Positions 8,586 to 16,831 of a stretch of 38,229 nucleotides of DNA are shown here, piece by piece. The position numbers and the translations under genes are program-made. The notes under the pieces were generated by a model, which saw only the letters and a program-made list of their open reading frames with translations, had not been told where the DNA came from and searched no databases. Each line of letters opens with the position of its first letter. Position 1 is the first letter of the stretch. Source of the DNA: Flavobacterium sp. (GTDB taxonomy: Bacteria > Bacteroidota > Bacteroidia > Flavobacteriales > Flavobacteriaceae); NCBI RefSeq assembly GCF_024710485.1, contig NZ_JANJUQ010000043.1, positions 1-38,229 on the forward strand, given 5' to 3'.

Positions 8586-9041
8586 ATGAGAGATTTAATC
8601 ATCGAAAAAATGTACGAATGGAGCAAAAAGCCCTATCAAAAGTTTTTTAAGAAAAACGAACCTTGGCCTATTACTTCTAGAGAATTAATTGGCTATCCGA
8701 CGGAGAGTTTAGGCTTTCACATGGGTTGCTTCTTATTAAAATACAATTTTGAAATCCAACCCAAATTGGAAGATCACGATGTATTTCATGTCCTAACCAA
8801 CACCGGCGTTTCAGTGACGGAAGAAATCGGGATGCAATATCTGTTGTTGGGTAACGGCAAGAGAAGCGCTTATCAGTTTGCTGTGATTGCCATCGGAACA
8901 CTCTTCTACCCTATGCAATGGAAACTCTTTAATACCTTTTACCGACGCGGAAAATCGGCACATCAGTTTTACGATTTACCCTTTGAGAAAATGCTGTTAC
9001 AACCACTCATAAATATTCAGAACACCTTTAACATCAAATAA
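8586..9041 (+). CDS. COQ4-like protein
   Basis: A 151-residue protein with the metal-binding signature of the COQ4 family, HDxxH-x11-E: His64, Asp65, His68 and Glu80 (HDVFHVLTNTGVSVTEE). In eukaryotes and many proteobacteria COQ4 takes part in ubiquinone biosynthesis. Here the nearby men genes point to a menaquinone producer, so the substrate is open. The protein is soluble or peripherally membrane-bound, with hydrophobic helices near residues 93-112. It is the first gene after the second copy of the operator-like repeat, and the next gene starts 2 bases after its stop. The family call rests on the motif and overall look, not on a search. Confidence 0.8.
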   Translation: MRDLIIEKMYEWSKKPYQKFFKKNEPWPITSRELIGYPTESLGFHMGCFLLKYNFEIQPKLEDHDVFHVLTNTGVSVTEEIGMQYLLLGNGKRSAYQFAVIAIGTLFYPMQWKLFNTFYRRGKSAHQFYDLPFEKMLLQPLINIQNTFNIK

Positions 9042-9043
9042 TT

Positions 9044-9361
9044 ATGGAAAATACCTTAGAAAACAATGCTGAAAACGACAGCAAGTTCACCACTTACTTG
9101 GCTTTAGGCTCCTTTAGTGTCGGTACTTTACTGTTCCTTGCTTATATGCTAAATCCTAATTCGACCTTAATTAAAATTGGATTTTGCTATGTAATGTTCG
9201 CTTTATTGGTCAACACCATAGCATTAATCAGCCTGATAATTGACCTATTGCTTCATTGGGAAAACCGAGAGCAAATCGCCATCAAAATACTCATCTTGTT
9301 GGCCAATCTTCCTATCGCTTTTTTATACCTCAACATTATATTTAATCACAGTCACATTTAA
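9044..9361 (+). CDS. Small three-TM membrane protein, unknown
   Basis: A 105-residue protein with a polar N-terminus and three hydrophobic segments, near residues 18-36, 43-69 and 79-99, with a short charged loop (HWENREQ) before the last. I do not recognise a family. It starts 2 bases after the COQ4-like gene and 11 bases separate it from creD, so it belongs to the same transcription unit and may work with CreD in the inner membrane. Confidence 0.8.
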   Translation: MENTLENNAENDSKFTTYLALGSFSVGTLLFLAYMLNPNSTLIKIGFCYVMFALLVNTIALISLIIDLLLHWENREQIAIKILILLANLPIAFLYLNIIFNHSHI

Positions 9362-9372
9362 AAATCAACCTC

Positions 9373-10728
9373 ATGGAAAGTCAAGAAACTCAAGGCAACG
9401 AGCCGAAATCATTTTTACAATCCAATACCGCCAAAATGATTATGGTGGGATTGCTAACGCTCTTTTTACTCATTCCGCTACTGTTTGTACAAGATTTGAT
9501 TCGGGAACGCTCTGAGCGAAAAAACGAAGTCGATCAAGAAATTGCAACCCTATGGGGAAGCGACGTCACTTTCTACGGACCGATACTGAGAATTCCGTAT
9601 CAAACGTATGAGAACTACAACGTCACCGATACCAAAACCGGTGCGACTACGATTCAGAAACGAGCTTTCACACAATATGCTTACTTCTTTCCGAACGAAC
9701 TGAACAACGTTTCCGAGGTAAAGAAAAACGAATCGCTAAAACGAGGCATCTTTAATCCGATAGTGTTTACGGCGAATATGAAGTTCAACGGGAATTTTAC
9801 TGCACCGAATTTTGCCAAACTCAACATACCGACAGAAAATGTCCAATGGGACAAAACGGCTGTTTTGGTGAGAACGACCAACTTAAAAAGCATCAAAAGC
9901 GAGTTGTCTATTAAGCTCAACAACGAAAAACTACTATTTGAACCACAGCCGGAAGACAAAAGCGACTACAGTATTTTAGCTACGACCTTATTCAATTATA
10001 CCGAATTGGCAGCAGGAAAACCAATACAGTTTCATTTCGACATTCAGTACAACGGCAGCAATAGCATCAACTTTATTCCGATTGGTAAAATCACAAAGGT
10101 TTCCATGGCCTCCGACTGGGAATCGCCCAGTTTAGAAGGTTCGTTTGCCGCTAATGATGCGACTAAAGTAGTCAACAAAGATGGCTTTCACGCCGATTGG
10201 AAAATACTCGATATCAACCGAACTTTTAGCCAACAATACGCCAACGCTTTGCCTAACTTAGACGATTACAAATTCGGCGTCAAATTAATTAATACCGTTG
10301 ATGAATACCAACAAAACGAACGCGTGTCCAAATACGGCTTTTTGGTCATTGGCTTGACCTTTCTGATTTTCTTTTTGATCCAATCGGTGAGCAAAATCAA
10401 CATTCACATTTTCCAATATTCTATGATTGGGATAGCACTCATCATGTTTTACACTTTGCTCATTTCAATTACGGAACACAGTAGCTTTAGTTTGGCTTAC
10501 GCGATAGCCGGAACGGCAGTTATCACGATGATTACACTCTACTCGATATCGATTTTAAAGAACCGAAAATTTCCACTGTTTATAGCTGCCGCACTTACGG
10601 TTTTGTACAGCTTCATTTATGTGATTATTCAAATGGAAGGTTATGCACTGTTGGTTGGAAGTATTGGCTTATTTTTAATCCTCGGAGCTGTGATGTATTT
10701 CTCTCGAAAAATTGATTGGGGAAAATAA
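9373..10728 (+). CDS. creD: CreD family inner-membrane protein
   Basis: A 451-residue CreD (PF06123). An N-terminal membrane anchor (residues 18-36) is followed by the family hallmark (QDLIRERSERKNEVDQEIATLWG), a periplasmic beta-rich domain of some 250 residues with YGPILRIPY and WKILDINRTFSQQY, and about six C-terminal TM segments starting near residue 317 (KYGFLVIGLTFLIFFLIQSV). Length fits E. coli CreD (about 450). CreD proteins are linked to envelope integrity, colicin tolerance and beta-lactam response, but no activity is known. In proteobacteria creD is controlled by the CreBC two-component system; here it sits with a one-component winged-helix regulator instead. A terminator follows. 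Confidence 0.95.
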   Translation: MESQETQGNEPKSFLQSNTAKMIMVGLLTLFLLIPLLFVQDLIRERSERKNEVDQEIATLWGSDVTFYGPILRIPYQTYENYNVTDTKTGATTIQKRAFTQYAYFFPNELNNVSEVKKNESLKRGIFNPIVFTANMKFNGNFTAPNFAKLNIPTENVQWDKTAVLVRTTNLKSIKSELSIKLNNEKLLFEPQPEDKSDYSILATTLFNYTELAAGKPIQFHFDIQYNGSNSINFIPIGKITKVSMASDWESPSLEGSFAANDATKVVNKDGFHADWKILDINRTFSQQYANALPNLDDYKFGVKLINTVDEYQQNERVSKYGFLVIGLTFLIFFLIQSVSKINIHIFQYSMIGIALIMFYTLLISITEHSSFSLAYAIAGTAVITMITLYSISILKNRKFPLFIAAALTVLYSFIYVIIQMEGYALLVGSIGLFLILGAVMYFSRKIDWGK

Positions 10729-10750
10729 ACATCTGTGAATCTCATTTTTT

Positions 10751-10809
10751 CTCCGTGAATCTCTGTGTAACTAAAAAATGTGACTGAGATTCACGGAGTA
10801 TTTTTTTTT
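10751..10809 (+). terminator. Terminator with long loop after creD
   Basis: A perfect 13-bp stem (CTCCGTGAATCTC / GAGATTCACGGAG) around a 22-base loop, followed by a run of nine T's. It lies between the converging creD and menC genes. A near copy of the left arm (TCTGTGAATCTC) occurs just upstream at 10732-10743. Confidence 0.75.
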
Positions 10810-10821
10810 GATTCGAAGCGA

Positions 10822-11865
10822 TTAAAGTTGGTCAAAATCGAATTGCCACTCGAGTTCATTTCGATACCAAAGTTGGCCTTGCGCAACTTGCAGCGGACTT
10901 TCAAAATTATTGGTATACAAAGCACCCGTTCCTAAACCTTGCGGCATTGGATTATTTTGCAAATAGGTAAACTGGGCAATCGCATTCAAACCGATATTGC
11001 TTTCCAAAGCCGAAGTAATCCACCAACCGATTTGGTATTTTTCGGCTAAGGCAATCCATTCCGAAGTACCTCGAAATCCACCGATAAAACTCGGCTTCAA
11101 AATGATGTATTGCGGTCGAACTTTTTGCAGTAAAGCTTCTTTGTCTGCCAAAGAAAATACACCTATCAGTTCTTCGTCCAAAGCAATAGGCAATTGGGTG
11201 TTTTTACAGAGAACTGACATCGTGTCAGTATTGTTTTTTTGTATCGGCTGTTCAATACTATGAATTTGAAAACCAGTAATTTGATTAATTTTATCTAAAG
11301 CATCATTTTCAGAAAAAGCACCGTTAGCATCAACCCTGATCTCTATAGTTTCCGCATCGAAATTTTGACGAATAAATCGCAATAAAGCCTTCTCTTTCTC
11401 AAAATCTATAGCGCCTATTTTCAATTTAATGCAGCGAAAACCTTGCTCAATTTTCTCCTCAATTTGACGTTTCATAAACGCTTCATCGCCCATCCAAACC
11501 AATCCGTTAATGACCATTGAATCTTCTCCGGAAGTGAATTTTGAAGGCAATAAAACGAAAGGATTTTCGCTTTGCAATGATAAAAAAGCCATTTCTACTC
11601 CAAACTGAATCGATGGGAATTCCATTAATTCCTTCCATAATTTTTGAGCACCGAGATGAATATTTTCGCAAACCCATTGCAATTTTTCTTCATAATCCGG
11701 TCGGTCATCTGCCGATAGTCCGCGTAAAATGCCACACTCACCTATGCCCTTTTTCCCGTTTTCTTCCAAGACCAAAAACCAGGTTTCTTTATCGGTTAAA
11801 ACACCACGCGAAGTTCCGGATGGTTGTTTGAAATGCAGTATGTATTTATGATAGGTTGCTTTCAT
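10822..11865 (-). CDS. menC: o-Succinylbenzoate synthase
   Basis: A 347-residue enolase-superfamily enzyme that dehydrates SHCHC to o-succinylbenzoate in menaquinone synthesis. It has the superfamily catalytic set: the KxK motif (Lys147, Lys149 in IKLKIGA), metal ligands Asp179 (RVDANG), Glu205 (SIEQP) and Asp230 (ALDEEL), and the second-face Lys257 (ILKPSFIGG). The cap domain carries the 20s-loop residues (QPSGTSRGVL). MenC is preferred over dipeptide epimerase because of the men context and the GGFRG stretch after Lys257. It starts 2 bases after the stop of the TPR gene, so they share a transcript. Confidence 0.93.
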   Translation of the reverse strand: MKATYHKYILHFKQPSGTSRGVLTDKETWFLVLEENGKKGIGECGILRGLSADDRPDYEEKLQWVCENIHLGAQKLWKELMEFPSIQFGVEMAFLSLQSENPFVLLPSKFTSGEDSMVINGLVWMGDEAFMKRQIEEKIEQGFRCIKLKIGAIDFEKEKALLRFIRQNFDAETIEIRVDANGAFSENDALDKINQITGFQIHSIEQPIQKNNTDTMSVLCKNTQLPIALDEELIGVFSLADKEALLQKVRPQYIILKPSFIGGFRGTSEWIALAEKYQIGWWITSALESNIGLNAIAQFTYLQNNPMPQGLGTGALYTNNFESPLQVAQGQLWYRNELEWQFDFDQL

Positions 11866-11867
11866 CT

Positions 11868-13067
11868 TTAGTCTAAAAGGCGTAAAATCTTTTTAAAATC
11901 GGAAGTATCAAATCCGTTCTTTTCGAATTGTTGGAAATCGGATTTAGTTTGTTCAGCCCAGCTTTTCCCGTCTGATAAATTATTACTTTGGTACTTTTTA
12001 TGTAGATCTTTCGCCTTACTCAATTGATTGGTAAACAAATAAACATGTGCCAATTGCAATTGGTAATGCAACGCTGTTTTATCCAAACCAACCGCTTTCA
12101 AATAAGCTTCTTCCGCTTTAACAAATTGCTTAGATGACAAATACAAACTACCCAACAAAGCATAATCGGCAGCCGCAGCTCTTTTCTTTTCAATAATTTC
12201 TTTTTGAATAGTTAGAATCGCTTCCGGTGTTTTGTTACTAAAACGAAGTTGTTGCGCTTCTTTTCGGAGACTTTCCAAATAACTGTTCAACTGTCCGGAT
12301 TTTACTAAACTCTCTTCCGAAATTGTTTCCAAGGCTTGGACCTTCTCTACAGCCAATAGTTTTTGGTACTCGGCATAAGTATATTTCTTGGTAAACAACT
12401 CCAAAAATGTCCCGAACCACAAGTCTTTATTCGCTACTTTTAAAGCGATATCCGACTGTTGTATGGTTTTCAAAAGTTCTTTTTTGGCTTGACTCGACCA
12501 ACCGCTTTTTAAAGTATTATCTACCCAAGGCACTACTTCTAAAACAATTTTTTGCTTCATTACCCAATTGTCACTTTCAAAGGCAAACCAAAGTTTTTTG
12601 GGGTTGGCCGTCAAACATTTGGAAGCTTCAGACAAGAGCTTAGCCGCTTTATTTACCGATGTTTCTTGAGCGAAACAAGCATTTTTAGTCGTTCCCGATT
12701 TTTCAAACTGCAAAGCATCGGTTTCGTTGGTAAAAACATAAAACTTGCACTTGTCCTCGCCGGTAATGGTGGAAAGCAAAAAAACCGCTCCGGCCGTACC
12801 TTGACTAATACCGCTCGGGTCCGGGATTGCTTTTAAGAGCGAAACCAAACTCGAACTGATTTTTTGATTGTCATCCAGCAGTGAAATGCGAAAAACCACT
12901 TCTGTAGTTCCTACAGGAAAATCAACCGATTGTATAGCTTTGCGCTTTCCGGCTTCTAAAAGAATCGTTTCGTTGGTGGTGCGAACATTGTCCCAATAAC
13001 CCTCGTTATTTTGGGCGAATAAAACATTCAAAACAAACAAACAGAGCGCAGTAATGGAGAATTTCAT
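11868..13067 (-). CDS. Secreted TPR-containing protein, unknown
   Basis: A 399-residue protein with a signal peptide (MKFSITALCLFVLNVLFAQ), probably periplasmic. Residues 20-200 form a domain I do not recognise, with mixed strands and Cys in CKFYVF, KNACF and SKCLTAN. About residues 300-370 contain two TPR-like helical pairs (ALLGSLYLSSKQFVKAEEAY and YQLQLAHVYLFTNQLSKAKD). It lies between the MBL-fold gene and menC, with a terminator-like hairpin on its upstream side. No enzyme motif is visible; a scaffold role is possible but not shown. Confidence 0.85.
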   Translation of the reverse strand: MKFSITALCLFVLNVLFAQNNEGYWDNVRTTNETILLEAGKRKAIQSVDFPVGTTEVVFRISLLDDNQKISSSLVSLLKAIPDPSGISQGTAGAVFLLSTITGEDKCKFYVFTNETDALQFEKSGTTKNACFAQETSVNKAAKLLSEASKCLTANPKKLWFAFESDNWVMKQKIVLEVVPWVDNTLKSGWSSQAKKELLKTIQQSDIALKVANKDLWFGTFLELFTKKYTYAEYQKLLAVEKVQALETISEESLVKSGQLNSYLESLRKEAQQLRFSNKTPEAILTIQKEIIEKKRAAAADYALLGSLYLSSKQFVKAEEAYLKAVGLDKTALHYQLQLAHVYLFTNQLSKAKDLHKKYQSNNLSDGKSWAEQTKSDFQQFEKNGFDTSDFKKILRLLD

Positions 13068-13094
13068 AGTATTTTTTTCGTTTAGAAAACAAGA

Positions 13095-13120
13095 AGAGTG
13101 CCAAAAATGACACTCTCGTT
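13095..13120 (-). terminator. Probable leftward terminator
   Basis: On the minus strand, AGAGTG and CACTCT arms pair (13111-13116 with 13095-13100) around a 10-base loop whose ends can extend the stem past one mismatch. The T-tract (TTCTTGTTTT) is imperfect. It lies between the MBL-fold gene and the TPR gene and could reduce transcription of the latter and menC. Confidence 0.5.
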
Positions 13121-13138
13121 TTAAAATATTACCTTGAA

Positions 13139-13816
13139 TTATAACTGTATGCTTTCGCCGATGGCTAATAACATCAAATCTTTTCCGGCATCAAAGAATT
13201 TCTTTTTGGCTTCCTCATGATTGATGACGATGTAACCGAAAGTATCGTAATGACAACCCAATACTTTATCACAATCTACAAAATCAGCAGCTATAATGGC
13301 ATCTTCTACGTCCATTGTAAAATTGCTGCCGATAGGGAAAATCGCCAAGTCTAATTGGGTACGCATCGGAATCAATTTCATATCCATCGTCAAGGCTGTA
13401 TCACCCGAGATGTAGATGTTTTTGTGTTCGCCTTCGATAACAAATCCGCCGGGATTTCCACCATAGTTTCCGTCGGGAAACGAACTGGAATGAATAGCCG
13501 ATACGTATTTCACCTTGCCAAAATCAAACACCCAACTACCACCGTGATTCATCGGATGGTTTTGAAACCCTTTGTTGCCGTAATACGAGGCAATTTCCCA
13601 ATTGGACACGATAATAGAATTGTTGTTTTTAGTGATGGTTTCTACATCTAAAATATGGTCTTGGTGTGCGTGTGTCAGCAAGATATAATCTGCTTTTAAA
13701 GCATTCACATCGATATGAGCGGCATTAGGATTTCCGGAGATAAACGGATCAACAATAAGATGTTTGCCTGCAATTTCTATCCCGATGGTCGCGTGACCGT
13801 AAAAAGTAATTTTCAT
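13139..13816 (-). CDS. UPF0173-type metal-dependent hydrolase (MBL fold)
   Basis: A 225-residue metallo-beta-lactamase-fold protein of the UPF0173/YtkL type. The metal-binding motif is THAHQDH near residues 49-55. Further ligands are SGDTA (near residue 138) and the late His in GCHYDTFGYI. The N-terminus MKITFYGHATIGIEIAG and DPFISGNP are typical of the group. It is a cytosolic, probably dinuclear-metal hydrolase whose substrate is not known. It sits 18 bases downstream of menA in the same direction. Confidence 0.92.
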   Translation of the reverse strand: MKITFYGHATIGIEIAGKHLIVDPFISGNPNAAHIDVNALKADYILLTHAHQDHILDVETITKNNNSIIVSNWEIASYYGNKGFQNHPMNHGGSWVFDFGKVKYVSAIHSSSFPDGNYGGNPGGFVIEGEHKNIYISGDTALTMDMKLIPMRTQLDLAIFPIGSNFTMDVEDAIIAADFVDCDKVLGCHYDTFGYIVINHEEAKKKFFDAGKDLMLLAIGESIQL

Positions 13817-13834
13817 AGCTGTACAATATTTTGA

Positions 13835-14758
13835 TTAAACGTAATTCACTACTACATCAGAAATGAAGAAAATAAGGCACAAAGCCAATAATACCGCCAG
13901 TAAAAAAGTACTGATGGCTAATTTTTTCAATTCAGGATCTAAGAATTTCGGATTTTGGTTTCTGTAAACGGTTATCAAATGGCCAATCATAGGAAAATAA
14001 GCCACGACAAAGATGTATTGATCGAAATGGAAGCCGTTTAAAAAGGCAAAAACCAACACCAAAACCATGGCTGAAATCACCAAAAAATAATGGTATTTCT
14101 TAGCAGCAGCACCACCCATTTTCACCACTAAAGTATTTTTCCCTGATTTTCGGTCACTTTCCTCATCACGCATATTATTTAAGTTTAAAACGCCAACACT
14201 CAAGAAACCAATCGCAATAGCCGGCAATAATAACAACCAATCAATGCTTTTGGAAAACATAAAATACACGCCGAAAGTGCTTACCAAGCCAAAGAAGATA
14301 AACACAAACAAATCGCCAAAACCTCTGTAGCCGTAAGCGCCTTTGCCAACTGTATAGCGAATGGCTGAAGCGATAGCCAAAATTCCCAGCACAAAGAAGA
14401 TAAACGAATAAAGCAAATAGTGGTCTTTAAACGCAAAGTAAATCAACAACACTGCGAATAACAAAGTAATGATAGAGGTAATCGTCATGGCTTTTTTCAT
14501 CTCCGCCGGAGAAATAACACCACTTTGAATGGCGCGCTTTGGCCCAACTCTGTCTTGATTATCCGTTCCTTTGACGCCATCGCCGTAATCATTGGCAAAA
14601 TTGGACAGTATTTGCAAGCCCAAAGTGGTCAACAAAGCAAAAACGACAATGTTCCAATTGAACATACCTTGCGACATGGCATAAAAACTTCCAACGATTA
14701 TGCCGGATACCGATAGCGGTAAAGTTCTGACTCTAGCGGCTTCAACCCAATGTTTCAT
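13835..14758 (-). CDS. menA: 1,4-Dihydroxy-2-naphthoate polyprenyltransferase
   Basis: A 307-residue UbiA-superfamily membrane enzyme that joins a polyprenyl chain to DHNA, giving demethylmenaquinone. Both Asp-rich motifs that bind the Mg-diphosphate are present: NFANDYGDGVKGTDN (near residues 52-66) and NNMRDEESDRKSGKNT (near residues 193-208). The N-terminal WVEAARVRTLPLSVSGI is typical of MenA. About eight or nine TM segments are visible. It is 28 bases from the PH-domain gene and on the same strand as menB and menC. Confidence 0.97.
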   Translation of the reverse strand: MKHWVEAARVRTLPLSVSGIIVGSFYAMSQGMFNWNIVVFALLTTLGLQILSNFANDYGDGVKGTDNQDRVGPKRAIQSGVISPAEMKKAMTITSIITLLFAVLLIYFAFKDHYLLYSFIFFVLGILAIASAIRYTVGKGAYGYRGFGDLFVFIFFGLVSTFGVYFMFSKSIDWLLLLPAIAIGFLSVGVLNLNNMRDEESDRKSGKNTLVVKMGGAAAKKYHYFLVISAMVLVLVFAFLNGFHFDQYIFVVAYFPMIGHLITVYRNQNPKFLDPELKKLAISTFLLAVLLALCLIFFISDVVVNYV

Positions 14759-14786
14759 AGTGTTTTATTAATGTTTTATTTTATTA

Positions 14787-16286
14787 TTACATCCAATTGC
14801 TGTCGGAAGTTTCGATTTTATACAACCAACGGTTGACATATTCGTTTATCTTGTCGAATTGTCCCGAATGAAACGTAATATTTCCTCCGGCCGTATGTAC
14901 CGTTAACGATCCTATATTTAAACTTTTATGCCAAAACAATTGTGAGGTCGTAATAGCTTGTATTTTATCGATTTGTATTATTTCTTGGTCTACATCCCAT
15001 GCGCCGCTTTGTTTAATGATGTGTTTATCAGCTACAAAAAGTCTGTAATTTCTAAACCCGAAAAACAAGAGCGTTGCCATCAAAAAAGTATAAATCAGTG
15101 CTAGATTCTGATGCTCTAAAACCTCAGAAAACACAAAATTGCCTACAGCAAAATAAGCGGTTAAAGGTAGGATTATTATCAGGAATACCGAAAAAATGAG
15201 ACGACGAAAATTTGGAAACATCATGGCGCCTTTTTGTGGTAATTCCCGGAACAACAACTTTAAAATTTCATCGCGTTCTGCCGTGTTACAACCCGGAATT
15301 TCGATGAGTGATTTGCTGTCTTTTTTTTCGTCGCTGATGGCTTGACGAATTTTGATTTCGAGCACATTCAGCTTTCGTTGAAAGTAATTTTCAGAAACCT
15401 TAACTATCTGAACTTTTTCGGGTTTTAAGATGGTACTTTGAGTAGAAATTAAACCATAAGTTAGCATTAAAGATCCTTTTTGATTCGTCACAGTATAGTC
15501 GAAAAACTTGACTAATGTCCGAACAACATTGATGACAAAAATGACAGTGAACATCATTAGAACAAAAATCATCACTGTGTAAAGCAACGAATATCCATCT
15601 ACTAAACCTTTGATGCGATCCGTATCTACCAAATCTTCGGCACCGGCTTGGTGTAGATTTTCGTATATGGTAAAGAAAAAGGTCAAGATCAAACCGATGC
15701 TTTTTACATAATTCGAAGTGAATCCGATTTTGAGCAAACTCACCAAATTAATTTTTAAGAACGGAGCGGTTGTATCTTCTGTCTGTGGTATTGCAAGCTC
15801 AGTTTCATCAACCACAATTTTGCCTTCGTTTTCCAACAACTTCGATTTTAAAGCCAAGGCCAAGCTATGTGATATGGCTTTGATGTTCCCTTCTTTTTGA
15901 TCACTTCCGGCGGTATCAACATCAATGGAGTAAACACCTATCAAGCGTTGGATAAAATTTTGCTTGATGTTTACCTGCTGAATTTTATGCAATTGGATTG
16001 CCGTCTTGCTTTTGTTGATGATACCGTCGTTAATAACAAACTCATCGTTATCTTCATCGATGAAAAAGGTAAAGTTTCGGTATTTTAAAAAAGAATAAAC
16101 GCCGAAATAAACCGCTATTCCCAAGGCTATCAGGAGTCCAACCCAAACAGAACGATCTTCAGCTCTCAACAAAGTAATCACTATAATTGGCCAAATATTT
16201 TTCAGCAAGACGAAAATCATCTCGAGAAAAATCACCAAAACTCCGATAGCGGATTGGCGTTGCGGCTGATTGAAATTGGTTTCCAT
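14787..16286 (-). CDS. Membrane protein with repeated bacterial PH domains (YdbT-like)
   Basis: A 499-residue protein with pairs of TM helices (near residues 13-38, 48-66, 190-210, 230-252, 358-380 and 388-405) alternating with three bPH2/DUF304 domains: NDEFVINDGIINKSKTAIQLHKIQQVNIKQNFIQR in short form near residues 80-115, SLMLTYGLISTQ...KPEKVQIVKVSENYFQRKL near 275-315, and VDQEIIQIDKIQAITTSQLFWHKSLNIGSL near 430-460. The architecture matches B. subtilis YdbT. Its ATG overlaps the stop of the upstream gene by one base (TAATG), so the two are translationally coupled. The function in this family is poorly known; YdbS/YdbT of Bacillus are linked to resistance to an antimicrobial peptide. Confidence 0.88.
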   Translation of the reverse strand: METNFNQPQRQSAIGVLVIFLEMIFVLLKNIWPIIVITLLRAEDRSVWVGLLIALGIAVYFGVYSFLKYRNFTFFIDEDNDEFVINDGIINKSKTAIQLHKIQQVNIKQNFIQRLIGVYSIDVDTAGSDQKEGNIKAISHSLALALKSKLLENEGKIVVDETELAIPQTEDTTAPFLKINLVSLLKIGFTSNYVKSIGLILTFFFTIYENLHQAGAEDLVDTDRIKGLVDGYSLLYTVMIFVLMMFTVIFVINVVRTLVKFFDYTVTNQKGSLMLTYGLISTQSTILKPEKVQIVKVSENYFQRKLNVLEIKIRQAISDEKKDSKSLIEIPGCNTAERDEILKLLFRELPQKGAMMFPNFRRLIFSVFLIIILPLTAYFAVGNFVFSEVLEHQNLALIYTFLMATLLFFGFRNYRLFVADKHIIKQSGAWDVDQEIIQIDKIQAITTSQLFWHKSLNIGSLTVHTAGGNITFHSGQFDKINEYVNRWLYKIETSDSNWM

Positions 16287-16801
16287 TACAATTGCTTTTG
16301 AATTTTACCCATCAACAATTGTTTGATATTTTCAGCTTCCTCTTTGGCAATTCCGGGAATTTCCAGATCGCTCGACATACCGCCGGCGGTAAAGATTTCA
16401 ATTTTAGCCAACCCGAAAAAACGCGCAATCCAGCCTTCGTGAAGCGCCACGTGCTGAACCCTATTGTACGGAATCACCATCGTATTGGTGGCGATGATGC
16501 CGCTGCGAAAAATCACGTCATGGTTTCTGAAAGCATAGGCTTTTTTTTTGTAAGCGATATTAGAAATCAAAAACAATAAAACGATAAAAATCGCAAAACC
16601 GGTTGACAAAATCCAACGGTAATCGCTTAATTCTTCGATAAAAATCAGCGCAGAAACCAAAGCAATGGTCAGAACCAAAACCAATAATCCTCTGGCTACC
16701 AACAATTCTCTCCAATAATTCGGATGCAAAGCAGTCAATGGTACCGTTTCATACCGAGGCAATTGTGTAGTGTCTATTTTTTCGTTTGTGAATTCTGTCA
16801 T
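16286..16801 (-). CDS. Membrane protein with one bacterial PH domain (YdbS-like)
   Basis: A 171-residue protein with two TM helices (near residues 32-52 and 62-84) followed by one bPH2/DUF304 domain (AYAFRNHDVIFRSGIIATNT, then the hallmark IPYNRVQHVALHEGWIARFFGLAKIEIFTAGG). This is the YdbS partner of the longer YdbT-like protein downstream, and the TAATG overlap supports joint expression. It stands 30 bases downstream of menB. Confidence 0.9.
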   Translation of the reverse strand: MTEFTNEKIDTTQLPRYETVPLTALHPNYWRELLVARGLLVLVLTIALVSALIFIEELSDYRWILSTGFAIFIVLLFLISNIAYKKKAYAFRNHDVIFRSGIIATNTMVIPYNRVQHVALHEGWIARFFGLAKIEIFTAGGMSSDLEIPGIAKEEAENIKQLLMGKIQKQL

Positions 16802-16831
16802 AAGTGAATGCGATTTTATTTTAAACGCTGT

